Assembly: GCA_030340625.1 (NCBI GenBank)
Contig: JAOPHQ010004846.1
Coordinates: 1-64,000 of the forward strand
Reading direction: 5' to 3'
Origin: Merluccius polli
Lineage: Eukaryota; Chordata; Actinopteri; Gadiformes; Merlucciidae
Length of the DNA stretch: 64,000 nucleotides
Both the position numbers and the translations under genes were made by a program. Numbering within the stretch: the stretch's first letter is position 1; the number at the start of each line of letters is the position of its first letter. The notes under the pieces are model-generated. The model was not told the DNA's origin, made no database searches, and saw nothing but the letters and a program-made list of their open reading frames with translations. Of this stretch, positions 19,501-28,460 are shown one piece after another.

Positions 19501-22278
19501 CATCGTGACTATTTACGTTTCCTTTGGTATAAGGATAACAACTTCAACAACAACATCACAGAATACAGAATGAAGGTGCACATATTTGGCAACAGCCCCT
19601 CACCATCAGTTGCCATATATGGTCTAAAAAGAGCTGCACAAGAACATCAGGATGAATACGGCACAGACAGTAAGGAGTTCGTCATGAGGAATTTCTACGT
19701 GGACGACGGATTGGCGTCAGTTCCGACAGAGGAGGAAGCTATCGACCTGCTAAAAAGGACTCAAAAAATGTTAGCAGCATCTAACTTCAAGCTACACAAA
19801 ATCGCTTCCAATAGCAACAAAGTCATGGCAGCATTTTCCCCCGAGGACCTTGCAAAAGACTTAAAAGACCTCAACTTGGGAGCAGATCCTCTCCCACTTC
19901 AACGGAGCCTCGGACTGATATGGAATCTGGAGAGTGATAGCTTCAGTTTCCAAGTATCCCGTGAGGAGAAACCGTTCACAAAAAGAGGCATCTTATCAAC
20001 AGTTCAGAGTCTTTATGATCCACTGGGCTTCGTGGCTCCCATCACAGTTCAGGGAAAAGCTCTGGTCAGAGAACTGTCGTCGAAAGAATATGACTGGGAC
20101 GATCCTCTCCCATCAGACAAGCAAGTGTCCTGGAAGCTGTGGAAAGAGTCCCTCCTAGAATTAGAAAAGCTACACATCAAAAGAAGGTATGTGCCTATCC
20201 CTCTTGCATCATCTCAAAGTCGAGAGCTTTGTTTATTCTCCGACGCTTCCACACAGGCTATCGCCGCAGTAGCCTACCTACGTGTCACAAACAATGAAAA
20301 CATGTGCTACGTAGGATTCATCATGGGCAAAGCGAAGTTGGCGCCGCATCCAGCCCACACAGTTCCACGTTTGGAGCTGTGTGCCGCTGTCCTGGCAGCT
20401 GAGATGGCAGACGCGATCTGCAGTGAGATGGACATTGAAATACAAGCCGTGAGATTTTTCACTGATAGCAGGATTGTTCTCGGCTACATCCATAACACCT
20501 CAAGAAGATTTCATGTGTATGTTGCCAACCGAGTCAATCGCATCAGGAAATCGAGTCAGCCTCAACAGTGGCAATATGTTGCCACCGAACAGAACCCGGC
20601 GGATCACGCCACCAGGCCCAAGTCTGTAGACATCCTCAGAGCCTCAAACTGGTTCTCAGGACCTGGATTCCTGAAAAACACAAGTGAGTCTCCACACAGC
20701 AACAGTTTTGATCTTGTAGATCCTGAACATGATGTTGAAGTCCGGCCTCAGGTTGCTGTCAACTACACCAAAGCTACAGAAGGTCAGTTCAGCTCAGCAC
20801 GCTTTGAACGATTTTCTAGCTGGAAGAGATTACTGCAAGCTATCACAAAACTTATTCAAGTAATAAGAACATTCACAAAGACTCACAAAGCAGATGCTGT
20901 CGATGCACGGTGGCAAGCTAAAACAGTCATCATTCGTTGTGTCCAGCAAGAATCCTATGGAGAAGAGTTAAACTGTTTGAGAGACAGGATTCAGCTCTCA
21001 AAGAAGAGTCCGCTGAGAAAGTTAAATCCTTTCATCGACGAGGATGGACTCCTTCGGATCGGAGGACGCCTTACCAACGCTGACTTACCAAGAGATGAGA
21101 GACATCCCGTCATACTGCCAAAAACACATCACATCACAACTCTCATAGTGAGACATTACCATGAAGATATCTTCCACCAGGGTCGTCACCTTACTGAAGG
21201 TGCCGTCCGGTCAGCAGGAGTGTGGATAGTAGGAGGCAAACGGCTGGTGTCTAGTGTCCTCCATAACTGTGTGACCTGCAAAAAACTGAGAGGGAGGCTA
21301 ATGGAACAGAAAATGGCACCGTTACCAGCTGACAGACTCACCTCAGAACCACCTTTTACCCACGTCGGACTGGACGTCTTCGGGCCGTGGAGCATTGTCA
21401 CTCGCCGCACTCGTGGAGGCAGCGCTGAAAGTAAGCGATGGGCAGTGTTATTCACATGCATGAGCACCAGAGCGACACACATCGAAGTGTTAGAGTCCAT
21501 GTCCACTTCAAGTTTTATAAATGCTTTAAGACGATTCTTTGCAATTCGTGGACCATCAAAGCAGCTTCGCTCTGACAGAGGCACAAACTTTATTGGAGCG
21601 TGCAGAGAATTAAAAATCAACACCAGTGATCCAGAGCTGACAAGTTACCTTGACAAACAGGGCTGCACGTGGACTTTCAACTCTCCACATTCATCCCATA
21701 TGGGAGGTTGTTGGGAAAGACTGATAGGAGTTGCACGTCGGATTCTGGAGGGGATGTTGCTGAGGTCGGACACCAAACACCTCACACACGAAGTGTTGAC
21801 AACACTGATGGCAGAAGTCATGGCCATTCTAAATGCCAGGCCGTTGACTCCAGTGTCAACTGATCCCGACAATCCTACTATATTGACACCTGCAATGATT
21901 CTCACTCAAAAGATGACTCCAGTGACAGCTCCTCCAGGTGACTTTGATCAAAAGGATCTACACAAAAATCAGTGGAAACAGGTGCAGTGTCTGGCAGAGA
22001 GCTTCTGGAAGCGATGGAGGCAGGAATATCTGGTGACTCTCCAGAAACGTCACAAGTGGACTGATGACAAGCCAAGCATTCAAGTGGATGATGTAGTTCT
22101 GATGAAGGACAGTCAGGCTCAACGGAACGATTGGCCCATTGGACTTGTGGTAAAGACATTGCCTAGCAAAGACAACAAAGTCCGCAAGGTTGAAGTTAAA
22201 GTTGTGAGACAAGGGGCAACAAAAACCTACATCAGGCCCATCTCGGAACTTGTTTTTCTTGTGTCTAAAGACTCATAA
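16504..22278 (+). CDS. BEL/Pao Gag-Pol polyprotein, 1924 residues, intact
   Basis: Encodes particle protein and replication enzymes in one frame. Residues 30-85: alanine/arginine/lysine-rich coiled coil. About 235-430: DUF1759-like capsid (FDEHPENYWAWKTSFQ). About 475-540: cysteine/histidine clusters (CPLHNKPHALIKC, CFRCCSSTKHRAKDC, CRECGSKTH). About 605-770: aspartic protease, active site DDQS at 614. RT: first catalytic Asp in TADIQQMF near 985, YVDDG at 1065. RNase H: SDAS near 1246 and TDSR near 1319. Integrase zinc-binding HEDIFHQGRH...CVTCKKL at 1551-1596; core Asp in LDVFGPW (about 1624), SDRGTNF (about 1690) and Glu in GGCWERLIG (about 1737); DUF5641-like tail about 1830-1916. All key residues are present. 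The ATG at 16504 is 89 nt after the LTR and is the first in this frame. Length is normal for BEL/Pao. Confidence 0.97.
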   Translation: MDERRNTEETHQSLATRSIAQSSSKSSTASSAALRARARAEAARTQASFAKKEAEMMVEQAALKAKMHILQKEKDAATATAEEAVFVAAVDNAEIDSRHDIDLPHSPSNAAQRTSEYVLQHRCGSSGHMSIHTCSQPAVEKVKQEISNLKIENEDTHLQTAHEDVNIQPAVNATQHTPANVPPVQKKRHLDPTVNSTYLRQPAQQRWDPDNSVKQTAPTPDVAKYLMRREVVTSGLMEFDEHPENYWAWKTSFQSVIDELALTPREELDLLIKWLGPASKEQAKRIRAIHSHNSAAGLDMVWQRLEETYGTPEAVEHSLLKRIEEFPRITNRDNVRLRELGDLLLELEYAKEGGFLPGLAYLDTSRGVNPILEKLPFSLQEKWISHGSKYKEYNHVPYPPFSFFSQFIRSEAKTRNDPSFMISQAHYTGPTKTERPTRYNNKVPVSVRKTGVLSEATAAPAGSVEKGAIDPDRLCPLHNKPHALIKCRTFRSKPMEERKTYLKEKNICFRCCSSTKHRAKDCDKEIFCRECGSKTHTSALHPGRAPWVSEVPADRGEEEETHESPPRAPPAVTSKCTEVCGGNTNAKSCCKICLVNIYPEDQPEKVIETYAVIDDQSNRSLARPEFFNHFGLYEKASPYTLKTCSGVMETAGRRATDFVVESYDGKIKVKLPTLIECEMIPDDRDEIPTPEIARYFPHLRHLTDKIPPLNEKAQIYILLGRDILQVHKVRQQHNGNHDDPYAQRLDLGWVIVGDVCLDRAHKPPSVRVYKTHTLPNGRTSMLSPCPNKIQVNEILNTKNTHQPSTVDCTFQGEETEKLGATVFDSHPDDEKIALSVDDQTFLDIMDKQVYMDQANSWVAPLPFCKPRRRLPNNRDMALRRLLSLKRTLDRCTDMKEHFLEFMKKVFENDQAELAPELEEHQERWYLPLFGVYHPQKPNQIRVVFDSSAKHDGVSLNDVLLSGPDLNNALLGVLMRFRRENIAVTADIQQMFYAFVVQENHRDYLRFLWYKDNNFNNNITEYRMKVHIFGNSPSPSVAIYGLKRAAQEHQDEYGTDSKEFVMRNFYVDDGLASVPTEEEAIDLLKRTQKMLAASNFKLHKIASNSNKVMAAFSPEDLAKDLKDLNLGADPLPLQRSLGLIWNLESDSFSFQVSREEKPFTKRGILSTVQSLYDPLGFVAPITVQGKALVRELSSKEYDWDDPLPSDKQVSWKLWKESLLELEKLHIKRRYVPIPLASSQSRELCLFSDASTQAIAAVAYLRVTNNENMCYVGFIMGKAKLAPHPAHTVPRLELCAAVLAAEMADAICSEMDIEIQAVRFFTDSRIVLGYIHNTSRRFHVYVANRVNRIRKSSQPQQWQYVATEQNPADHATRPKSVDILRASNWFSGPGFLKNTSESPHSNSFDLVDPEHDVEVRPQVAVNYTKATEGQFSSARFERFSSWKRLLQAITKLIQVIRTFTKTHKADAVDARWQAKTVIIRCVQQESYGEELNCLRDRIQLSKKSPLRKLNPFIDEDGLLRIGGRLTNADLPRDERHPVILPKTHHITTLIVRHYHEDIFHQGRHLTEGAVRSAGVWIVGGKRLVSSVLHNCVTCKKLRGRLMEQKMAPLPADRLTSEPPFTHVGLDVFGPWSIVTRRTRGGSAESKRWAVLFTCMSTRATHIEVLESMSTSSFINALRRFFAIRGPSKQLRSDRGTNFIGACRELKINTSDPELTSYLDKQGCTWTFNSPHSSHMGGCWERLIGVARRILEGMLLRSDTKHLTHEVLTTLMAEVMAILNARPLTPVSTDPDNPTILTPAMILTQKMTPVTAPPGDFDQKDLHKNQWKQVQCLAESFWKRWRQEYLVTLQKRHKWTDDKPSIQVDDVVLMKDSQAQRNDWPIGLVVKTLPSKDNKVRKVEVKVVRQGATKTYIRPISELVFLVSKDS

Positions 22279-22418
22279 AGTGAGGGACGTTCTGATAAGT
22301 AACAGTAGTGTTCACAAATGGTGATTGATTGTATATTTGTTTGATCTAATCATTTGGTTGATTAACATTTGAGTAATTAAGATGTTTATAGTGGTATAAT
22401 AATATACCAGGCGAGGAG

Positions 22419-22985
22419 TGTTCCGCCCTTCGGCGTTTTTGAGTTTAGTTCCTAGTCGGACCCGTTTTAGGGACGGACCGACTCAAGCAACAACAAGGGA
22501 ATACACAAGGCTGGCTGCTTCAAACAGCGCTGGTAAAATCTTTGTCTGTGAGTAATTACACGAACACATCATAGTTATTGTGGAGTGTGTCTGTTTACTT
22601 TAATTAATACAGTGAATTACGTTTGTTACTGTATCAATTTGTACGAGTTTAACTCGCGGTGAATGTGTTTCGTTCTGCCGATGTAGTATCGAATTTGCCC
22701 AGCAGGGGGCCGTGGCGCTACACAGATTTATTTACATCTGTCGATTTTGTGAATGTATGTTCATATTTTATTGTCTATAAAGACAACAGACGTTACATTT
22801 TGTAATGTTTATTTTTCTGTTTGTTTACAGTCTTACAAATAAAAAGTATGAGAAGAATTCTGTGAAATAAAACTGAGGAAAAAGAACGACAAAAGATCAA
22901 ACCATCCTCAACAAGACTTCCAGAGTGACTCCATTATTGTTAACTATCTGTCTAGCTGTAGCTGACATATAGCGAGGGCAGAATA
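22419..22985 (+). repeat. 3' LTR of the BEL element
   Basis: 567 bp, identical by eye to the 5' LTR, beginning directly after a GGCGAGGAG purine stretch and ending at the CCCCC target duplication. The 140 nt between the gag-pol stop and this LTR contain no gene. Confidence 0.95.
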
Positions 22986-23205
22986 CCCCCCTTCAGGCTT
23001 ACTAGCCCTTTTACAGAGGAAAATGTTCGATTTTTTTTGGGATGGTCTACACTGGGTGCCACAAGGGGTGCTGTTTTTAGCCAAAGAGGAGGGGGGACAG
23101 GGCCTCGTCCACCTGGCCAGCCGGACAGCCACTTTTAGACTACAGTTCCTACAAAAATATCTCACAGGTCCGGCTGATTTAGTGTGGAGAGATGTGGCCA
23201 GCTGT
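22986..23205 (+). pseudogene. LINE ORF2, segment after reverse transcriptase
   Basis: Resumes with PSGLLALLQRKMFDFFWDG, then HWVPQGVLFLAKEEGGQGL, a conserved block downstream of RT in Tx1-type ORF2 proteins. It is cut at 23205 by the solo LTR. Confidence 0.85.
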
Positions 23206-23609
23206 TGTGGTGTGTTCTTTGAGGAAGAAGGCCGCCGACACAGGATCGCTTTTAACTCACTTTATTTGTTTAGCTTTACGTATATTATCTATGAAGCAAA
23301 TGGAGAGGAATTGTAAAATTCACGCGCGGAGCTACCCCTTAGCTGGATATCTTAACAGATACGCTGCCTGGGGGTTTCTGTCTTACCCCGGATGTGTTGT
23401 TTGGTAATACCTGGGCAGGCGTGGCCTCTATGACGCATACTATGCTCTGATTGGCTAGTGCTGAGCGCCCGCCCCCAGTGTATTATGTGTGCCGCCATCT
23501 GGTGGCCAGGTGCGGTTAATACAACTTATATATTTATTTCTATTCCCTTGTGGCTATGTGTAGATATTACAGCCTGTTGATACATATGTGCGGTTATACA
23601 TTCGTCACA
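23206..23609. repeat. Solo LTR in the LINE (404 bp)
   Basis: Begins TGTGGTGTG and ends TCGTCACA (TG...CA termini), flanked by CTGT at 23202-23205 and 23610-23613. Its removal restores the LINE reading (ASC then ILRCADYLGLD). No internal retroelement sequence is present, as expected after recombination between two LTRs. The family is not recognised; the 4-bp duplication allows gypsy-like or retrovirus-like origin. Confidence 0.7.
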
Positions 23610-24581
23610 CTGTATTTTAAGATGTGCAGATTATCTGGGGCTGGATGCTGCTCTGTTTTTAATTGATTCTAAACTTTTAAGTGGGCTGCCTCCGTTTTAT
23701 CAGGGTGTTTTTAAGTCTTGGGCCCTTTTTAACTGTAAAAGGTGCCCAAAGGCTGACTCTCTGTACTGGTTGTTGAGAGAACCACTGATTTACGGGGCCA
23801 AGCTGGACATCAGCAGCAGTGTCACCCCTGGCCTGATGGTGGCGCTGCTTAAGGCAAAGACTGCGTGTCTGCAGCAACTGGTGGATGCAGTGGGGCCGGC
23901 GCTGAGTGATACCCAGGCCCTGGGCTCTCTTCTGGGCCTGCACTCTGTCCGGGTGGCGGGGAGGCTCCTGGAGCTGTGGCGCCAGAAACTTACTGGGAGA
24001 GAGAGGAGCCTCCTCATGGACTATGGGAAAAGAAAGGCCAGACCGGACCCTGCAGACCCCTTCCCTGACATCTTCCTGAGCTCAGGCCTGGGGCAACTCA
24101 CCGGTCCCCTGCTTGCACACACACACCCAGGGAAGCTGACCATAAATAAGGCTGATAAGAGAACCTGGTATTTTAATTGTGTGAAGTCCATCCACAAGGC
24201 CGGACTGTGCAACCGCCCCCCCACTGTGTGGTCCAACAGGCTGGGAACAAACGGAGCCGGCCCACAGTGGAGGGTTTTATATAAACCTCCCCTCAAAAAA
24301 CGGATTGCAGACCTCCAGTGGAGGATTTTACATGGTGCTGTTGCCTCCAATGCTTTTATTTCTGTTCTTAATCCTGCTGTTTTTAACACCTGTCTATTGT
24401 TTTCCCTTCGAGAAACTGTCTATCATATTTTTACTGAGTGCAAGAGGCTCACAAGCTTCTTCTCTCTTTTAACATTTGTTTTCAGTTTTTTCGATGTGGT
24501 TTTTACTGAGAGTTTTTATCATTGGAGCTGCCTACAAAAAAGAAAAAAAAGGAAAATGGCAGCTACTAAACTACCTCTCAG
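23610..24581 (+). pseudogene. LINE ORF2 C-terminal region
   Basis: The frame continues LRCADYLGLDAALFLIDSK, GLPPFYQGVFKSW and a long open stretch to about 24420, including IADLQWRILHGAVASNAFI and a C-terminal HIFTECKRL motif typical of the region after RT in this clade. A frame change near 24500 precedes KGKWQLLNYLSG, where the Harbinger element interrupts. The relatively clean reading shows the LINE is moderately young. Confidence 0.85.
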
Positions 24582-24780
24582 GGGGGTATACTATGAAACT
24601 CGCTGATACCCAGGCTTTCTTTGGATAACCTGGATCGACAAATACGAAAACTCGTGATCAGAGTTAAACGGTTCCACGAAGCTCACTTACGAGTCACTTT
24701 GTCAAGCCAGGTTTTCCGCTTTAGTTTCAATGCGCGTTCACATAAAAAGGGCGTAACCCAACATCATTCACCTTGACGAA

Positions 24781-24957
24781 ATGGATCCGACGGAGCGAAC
24801 CTGGGCTATGTATGTCATCACTCAGGAGGAGCAAGTAGTGATTATGAACTCATACAAGGAGTTAAAGAAGCAAATAACGGCAAGGGGCAATACAGTTGCC
24901 CATAATAAGGCTAGGGAGGCGTGCTGGCAAAAAATAGCAGATTCTGTGAATGCGTGA
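24781..24957 (+). pseudogene. Myb/SANT-like DNA-binding protein fragment of the Harbinger element
   Basis: The 58-residue frame starts MDPTERTWAMYVITQEEQ and contains IMNSYKELKKQITARGN followed by AREACWQKIADSVNA. The spacing of the tyrosine, the basic middle and the W-x-K-I-A-x-x-V-N-A end match the Myb/SANT-like domain of NAIF1-type proteins, which bind the transposon ends and bring the transposase into the nucleus. GTGAAAAG at 24954 overlapping the stop could be a splice donor, so this may be exon 1 of a longer protein. Confidence 0.6.
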
Positions 24958-25398
24958 AAAGATTCTGCATAGCCTAATTGTCTAAAAATAACTATGCCAA
25001 ATGCAGAATTGTTCACCATTAATCCCAATAGAGTGCATATGATTGCAAAAGCAACCTCCAACTTGCTTTATTGTGTAATTTAGGGAATTCATTTCAAATA
25101 CATCCTATATGTAAGAAACTTATTGCATGTGCTGGAAGGTATCGACGGTGGTGTGGTGGATTAGTATGTGAGCTAAACGCCAGCGACCGGGGTTCGTATC
25201 TTGCCTGTCCATCATCATGCCTTTTACCCCATCTATATTACCAAACTGGATAATTCCATAACATTAATGAATAAGTATTCCATATGACATAAATACAAAT
25301 ATAACTAATTAAACTACACATACATGCACTTCACTTGGGAAACGAACCCAGCACGTAAAATCTCAAGACTGACGCGCTACCTCCACTCTACCGCTCGT

Positions 25399-25695
25399 TC
25401 ACGTATACAGGTGTTTTCTTTTACCTGCAAGTTGATAAAATCCTTCCTTGACAGTTTGTGTTGGAAAAAAGTTGGGAAACACCACGAACATATTTAGCAG
25501 TGTATTTAGGGCAGCTACAACCTTGCGTATCGCAAGGCACACTGTATTGTTGCTTATATTTTCGGCATCACCAACTGTATGCAAATATGTACCCTTGGCA
25601 AAACATCGCAGTGAAACACAGACACACTGCGCAACAGTAAGCGCACGGCTTCTTTTTGTAGCATTGCCTACATAAGGTCCAACAAGGATGATCAA
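25399..25695 (-). pseudogene. HARBI1-like transposase fragment
   Basis: The 98-residue minus-strand frame reads ALTVAQCVCVSLRCFAKG, then LHTVGDAENISNNTVCLAI and a KVVAALNTLL...FPNFFP stretch. This follows the N-terminal helical region of HARBI1/PIF transposases (L-x-x-LRFxATG, VGDxxGVSxxTVSRxI, Y-V-x-FP). The DDE catalytic region is absent. It is transcribed opposite to the Myb-like reading, an arrangement known in Harbinger elements. Confidence 0.6.
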
Positions 25696-26010
25696 ATAGC
25701 GAATACCCTCTGATGAGAACCTGAGTATCTCTCATAAAGAATATCCTCAGGCAATGCCAACTGGAATACCTACAAATGGTGACGCCATCGTAAAAGGAGG
25801 GGCTAGGAAGTGGCGCTCAGCTTTAAGAAGCCGATCTAATCGGAAAGTCTTAGCTGAAAACCTCCTCCCGACCAGGTTTGGTTGCCAGCATAAGTTACCA
25901 TGGTGATATAGCGACGCTAAAAGAGAGCGACTTTCGTAGGACAGCTAACCCAGGCTTTGAGCGCAACATACCTCGCTAACCCACTAATCGAGGTTCGTAG
26001 TACACCCCCC

Positions 26011-26353
26011 AGGTGAGGCAAAGATGGCTATTTACATTAGCAGGAAAAACAGAGTAGAGAACAGAGAAGGGCAGGAGGCACAGGCAGTGTGGCTGGTGAA
26101 CATTAGGGCAAGACTCTGGCTAGATTTTAGATTTTACAAACACATTGGAGACTTGGACGCTTTTAAACAGCGCTGGTGTTTTAATGATATTGTTTGTTCA
26201 GTTGTCAATGAAGAGCTGGTTTTTGCACAAGGTTTTAGTGTTTAAGCTATACTATTTTTTTTAACAAAGTGGGATTTTAATGCATTAGCACTTTATTGAA
26301 TTGTTGAATTGTAAAAACTAATATTTATGTAAATAAATTGTTTTTGTAAAATC
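26011..26353 (+). pseudogene. LINE ORF2 C-terminus and 3' UTR
   Basis: The reading resumes GEAKMAIYISRKNRVEN and ends FAQGFSV with a stop at 26242-26244. About 110 nt of 3' UTR follow, with AATAAA at 26332-26337, and then a (TC)n tract. This gives a natural 3' end, unlike the composite 5' region. Confidence 0.8.
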
Positions 26354-26377
26354 AAATCTCTCTCTCTCTCTCTCTTG
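26354..26377. repeat. (TC)n tract at the LINE 3' edge
   Basis: A pure TC run immediately follows the LINE 3' UTR. It may be the 3' half of the microsatellite into which the LINE inserted (compare 1117-1195). The flanking sequence onward to 26628 has no recognisable gene. Confidence 0.75.
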
Positions 26378-26628
26378 CTTCATCTCCTTTACTCTCTCCA
26401 GATCTCCCAGTCTCAAACACTCCACTAATACATATCAGCATGATGTGTGTACTGTTCAGATGCACCCAAATGGCAAATGGAATAGTCATCACCACAAAAG
26501 GCTGACTGGAGCTGTGGATTCCTTGATACCTTGATGAGTGTCATGCCACAATAAAAGACAAAGTGAAATCTGAATGCCAAATAGTAAAAAAACAAACAAA
26601 AGAAACAGAGCTGGAGGAGGAGAGGAAG

Positions 26629-26660
26629 AGGTGTGTGTGTGTGTGTGGGGGGGGGGGGGA
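26629..26660. repeat. (GT)n followed by a G-run
   Basis: A GT run passes into about 13 G residues. The region 26661-27620 is single-copy-looking with no supported gene; open frames there have no recognisable domains. Confidence 0.8.
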
Positions 26661-27627
26661 TACATAAGCCCTTTAGAGTCAACGTATTTTGGTGCTCTGA
26701 GTCATTTGAACCCCCCTTGGTACAACAGGCTCCTCTTTAGATGTAATGTGTGCTGATAGGGAACACACTGTGAGGACAGGGGCTCCACGCTCTGCCTAAG
26801 TGATATTTATGTAGTGCTCTCCAGTACTGTTGCTTTCTTTCCATTAAGAAAAAGTAAGGCGGCAAATGCAATCTATTAAGGAGCAAGTGAGCCGGCACCA
26901 TATACGCCTCCTGAAAGACAATTATACCGCTATGCCCATTGGGTGTGACTCCAGAGTTTGTACAACGCCTGGTGCTTTGAGGAAATGTTTCATCTGAATT
27001 GAAGGAGAGAATATCAGACATCTCTACGGGGCAGTATGAGGCACCCTTGTGTGCAAACTGTTGCTGGGTTTGTGTTTTCTTTTCACTGTCAGAATCGTAC
27101 TATTTGCCAAACACTCTTTCTTGTACCACTCTAGTACAATTTTTGACCACCCTGAGGCCAGTATTATAGTATGTCAGATTTTCATTATGGGCGAGACTTT
27201 GACTGTTGAGCTGATGGACAATGTTATCTAATAAAAGTAAGTGTAATTGTTCATAAATCACTAGACAGAGGAGGCCAATGACATATACATTACTTACACA
27301 TTGGTAACGTTTATCCAATAGGCCAGGGGTGCGTATAGAGGCCAACAGTTCCCTTATTGTTCTGACATTTTACTTATTGATAATTTATGCGGAGCGGGGT
27401 TGCACTCAGATTAGAAGTGCAGGGAATAATCACAATTTATGGCTTTGAAAAGGCCACACCAATAAGGTCATATACAATAACAGATAAAGAAAAATGCCTC
27501 CAGAGTATGACTGGGGACTTGGGTTTTTGTCTTCTCAAAACACTGGGATTTATCAGACCTTAAAACAATATTTGCTAGGGATTATTCTCATAACAATATC
27601 ATGATTATTGAAACAATTAGGTGATGA

Positions 27628-27780
27628 CCAGATCCCCACTGTATGTTAGTCCATATGACCAGATCCACACTGTATCTGTTAGTCCATATGACCAGATCCC
27701 TGCTGTATCTGTTAGTCCATCTAACCAGATACCCACTGTATCTGTTAGTCCATATTACCAGATCCCCACTGTATCTGTTG
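27628..27780. repeat. 33-bp minisatellite, five copies
   Basis: Units of 33 bp of the form AGTCCATATGACCAGATCC plus CACTGTATCTGTT are repeated about 4.7 times with a few substitutions. Because 33 is a multiple of three, several frames on both strands stay open and give 11-residue peptide repeats; this is arithmetic rather than evidence of coding. Confidence 0.9.
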
Positions 27781-28168
27781 TGTGTCTTTTCATCCAGACA
27801 CTCCTCCTGGTGGGAGCCAGCAAGACAAGCCTCAAGGTATTTATACATTTTTTTTTTTTTACATTTAAGTCTGCCAGTGAGCACAATGTAATAAATCATG
27901 TCTAAATCTCCTCTTAGGGCCACAGACACTTTAATCATCCTGTATTCTTGTGTGTTTAGCCATAATAATTTGGCTCTATCATGAAAGCACAGTCCCGTCT
28001 GTGATTTATATGCACGGTTCAGAGACTGAAAAAACCAAGGCAGCAATAGTTTTGTTGAATTTGGGTAATATTTTATTCCAGTGTCTATGTGAGACACTGT
28101 GTCTATGTGTGTATCTGTTTATTTTCTTCTTCTGACCCACTCTCTTTCAATTGAGTTATTATCCATGG

Positions 28169-28169
28169 T

Positions 28170-28244
<75 letters not shown>
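28169..28244. repeat. (TTTC)n tetranucleotide microsatellite
   Basis: An essentially pure TTTC array of about 19 units. Confidence 0.95.
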
Positions 28245-28356
28245 GTATTTGCTATACCTTTTTCACATTTTAGAGTCACCAAAAGATTGACATTCTTTAT
28301 TTGTTATATTATGCAGATGCTAAGATCTGCCACAATGTTTGGACCAGCTGTACAGG

Positions 28357-28460
<104 letters not shown>

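Larger units (their letters stand above)
15848..22985 (+). mobile_element. Complete BEL/Pao LTR retrotransposon, apparently young
   Basis: 7138 bp with two 567-bp LTRs that look identical base for base, flanked by the 5-bp duplication CCCCC (15843-15847, 22986-22990), and containing one uninterrupted gag-pol frame. A purine-rich GGCGAGGAG precedes the 3' LTR as a short polypurine tract. Removing it joins the LINE reading at both sides. Identical LTRs and an open frame imply recent insertion and possible activity. No envelope-like frame is present. Confidence 0.95.
24582..26010. mobile_element. PIF/Harbinger transposon, internally deleted
   Basis: Ends are GGGGTATACTATGAAACTCG at the left and the complement of GGGGGGTGTACTACGAACC at the right, flanked by AGG (24579-24581 and 26011-26013), a 3-bp duplication as in PIF/Harbinger. 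It carries fragments of both proteins the superfamily encodes: a Myb/SANT-like reading on the plus strand and a HARBI1-like transposase reading on the minus strand. At 1.4 kb it is too short to be autonomous. Confidence 0.8.
1196..26353 (+). mobile_element. Tx1-clade LINE, split by nested insertions (composite span)
   Basis: Pieces in order on the plus strand: 1196-1387 and 1567-1747 (putative 5' UTR), 1748-2127 (ORF1 remnant), 12497-14609, 15450-15847, 22986-23205, 23610-24581 and 26011-26353 (ORF2 and 3' UTR). Together they total about 4.8 kb, a normal length for this clade. ORF2 has an APE-type endonuclease followed by reverse transcriptase and a C-terminal region. The reading resumes across each insert at the expected residue, which is why the pieces are assigned to one copy. 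Much of ORF1 is missing between 2127 and 12497. Frameshifts and stops show the copy is dead. The 5' boundary is inferred; assigning ORF1 and ORF2 to a single copy is likely but not proven. Confidence 0.75.

Noticed and set aside
27628..27780. CRISPR-like array
   Set aside because: Units are contiguous without unique spacers and the DNA is eukaryotic; it is a minisatellite.
27588..28097. 169-residue frame with NRYSGDLVIWT-like repeats
   Set aside because: The 33-bp minisatellite keeps all frames open; no known repeat protein fits and flanking residues are not protein-like.
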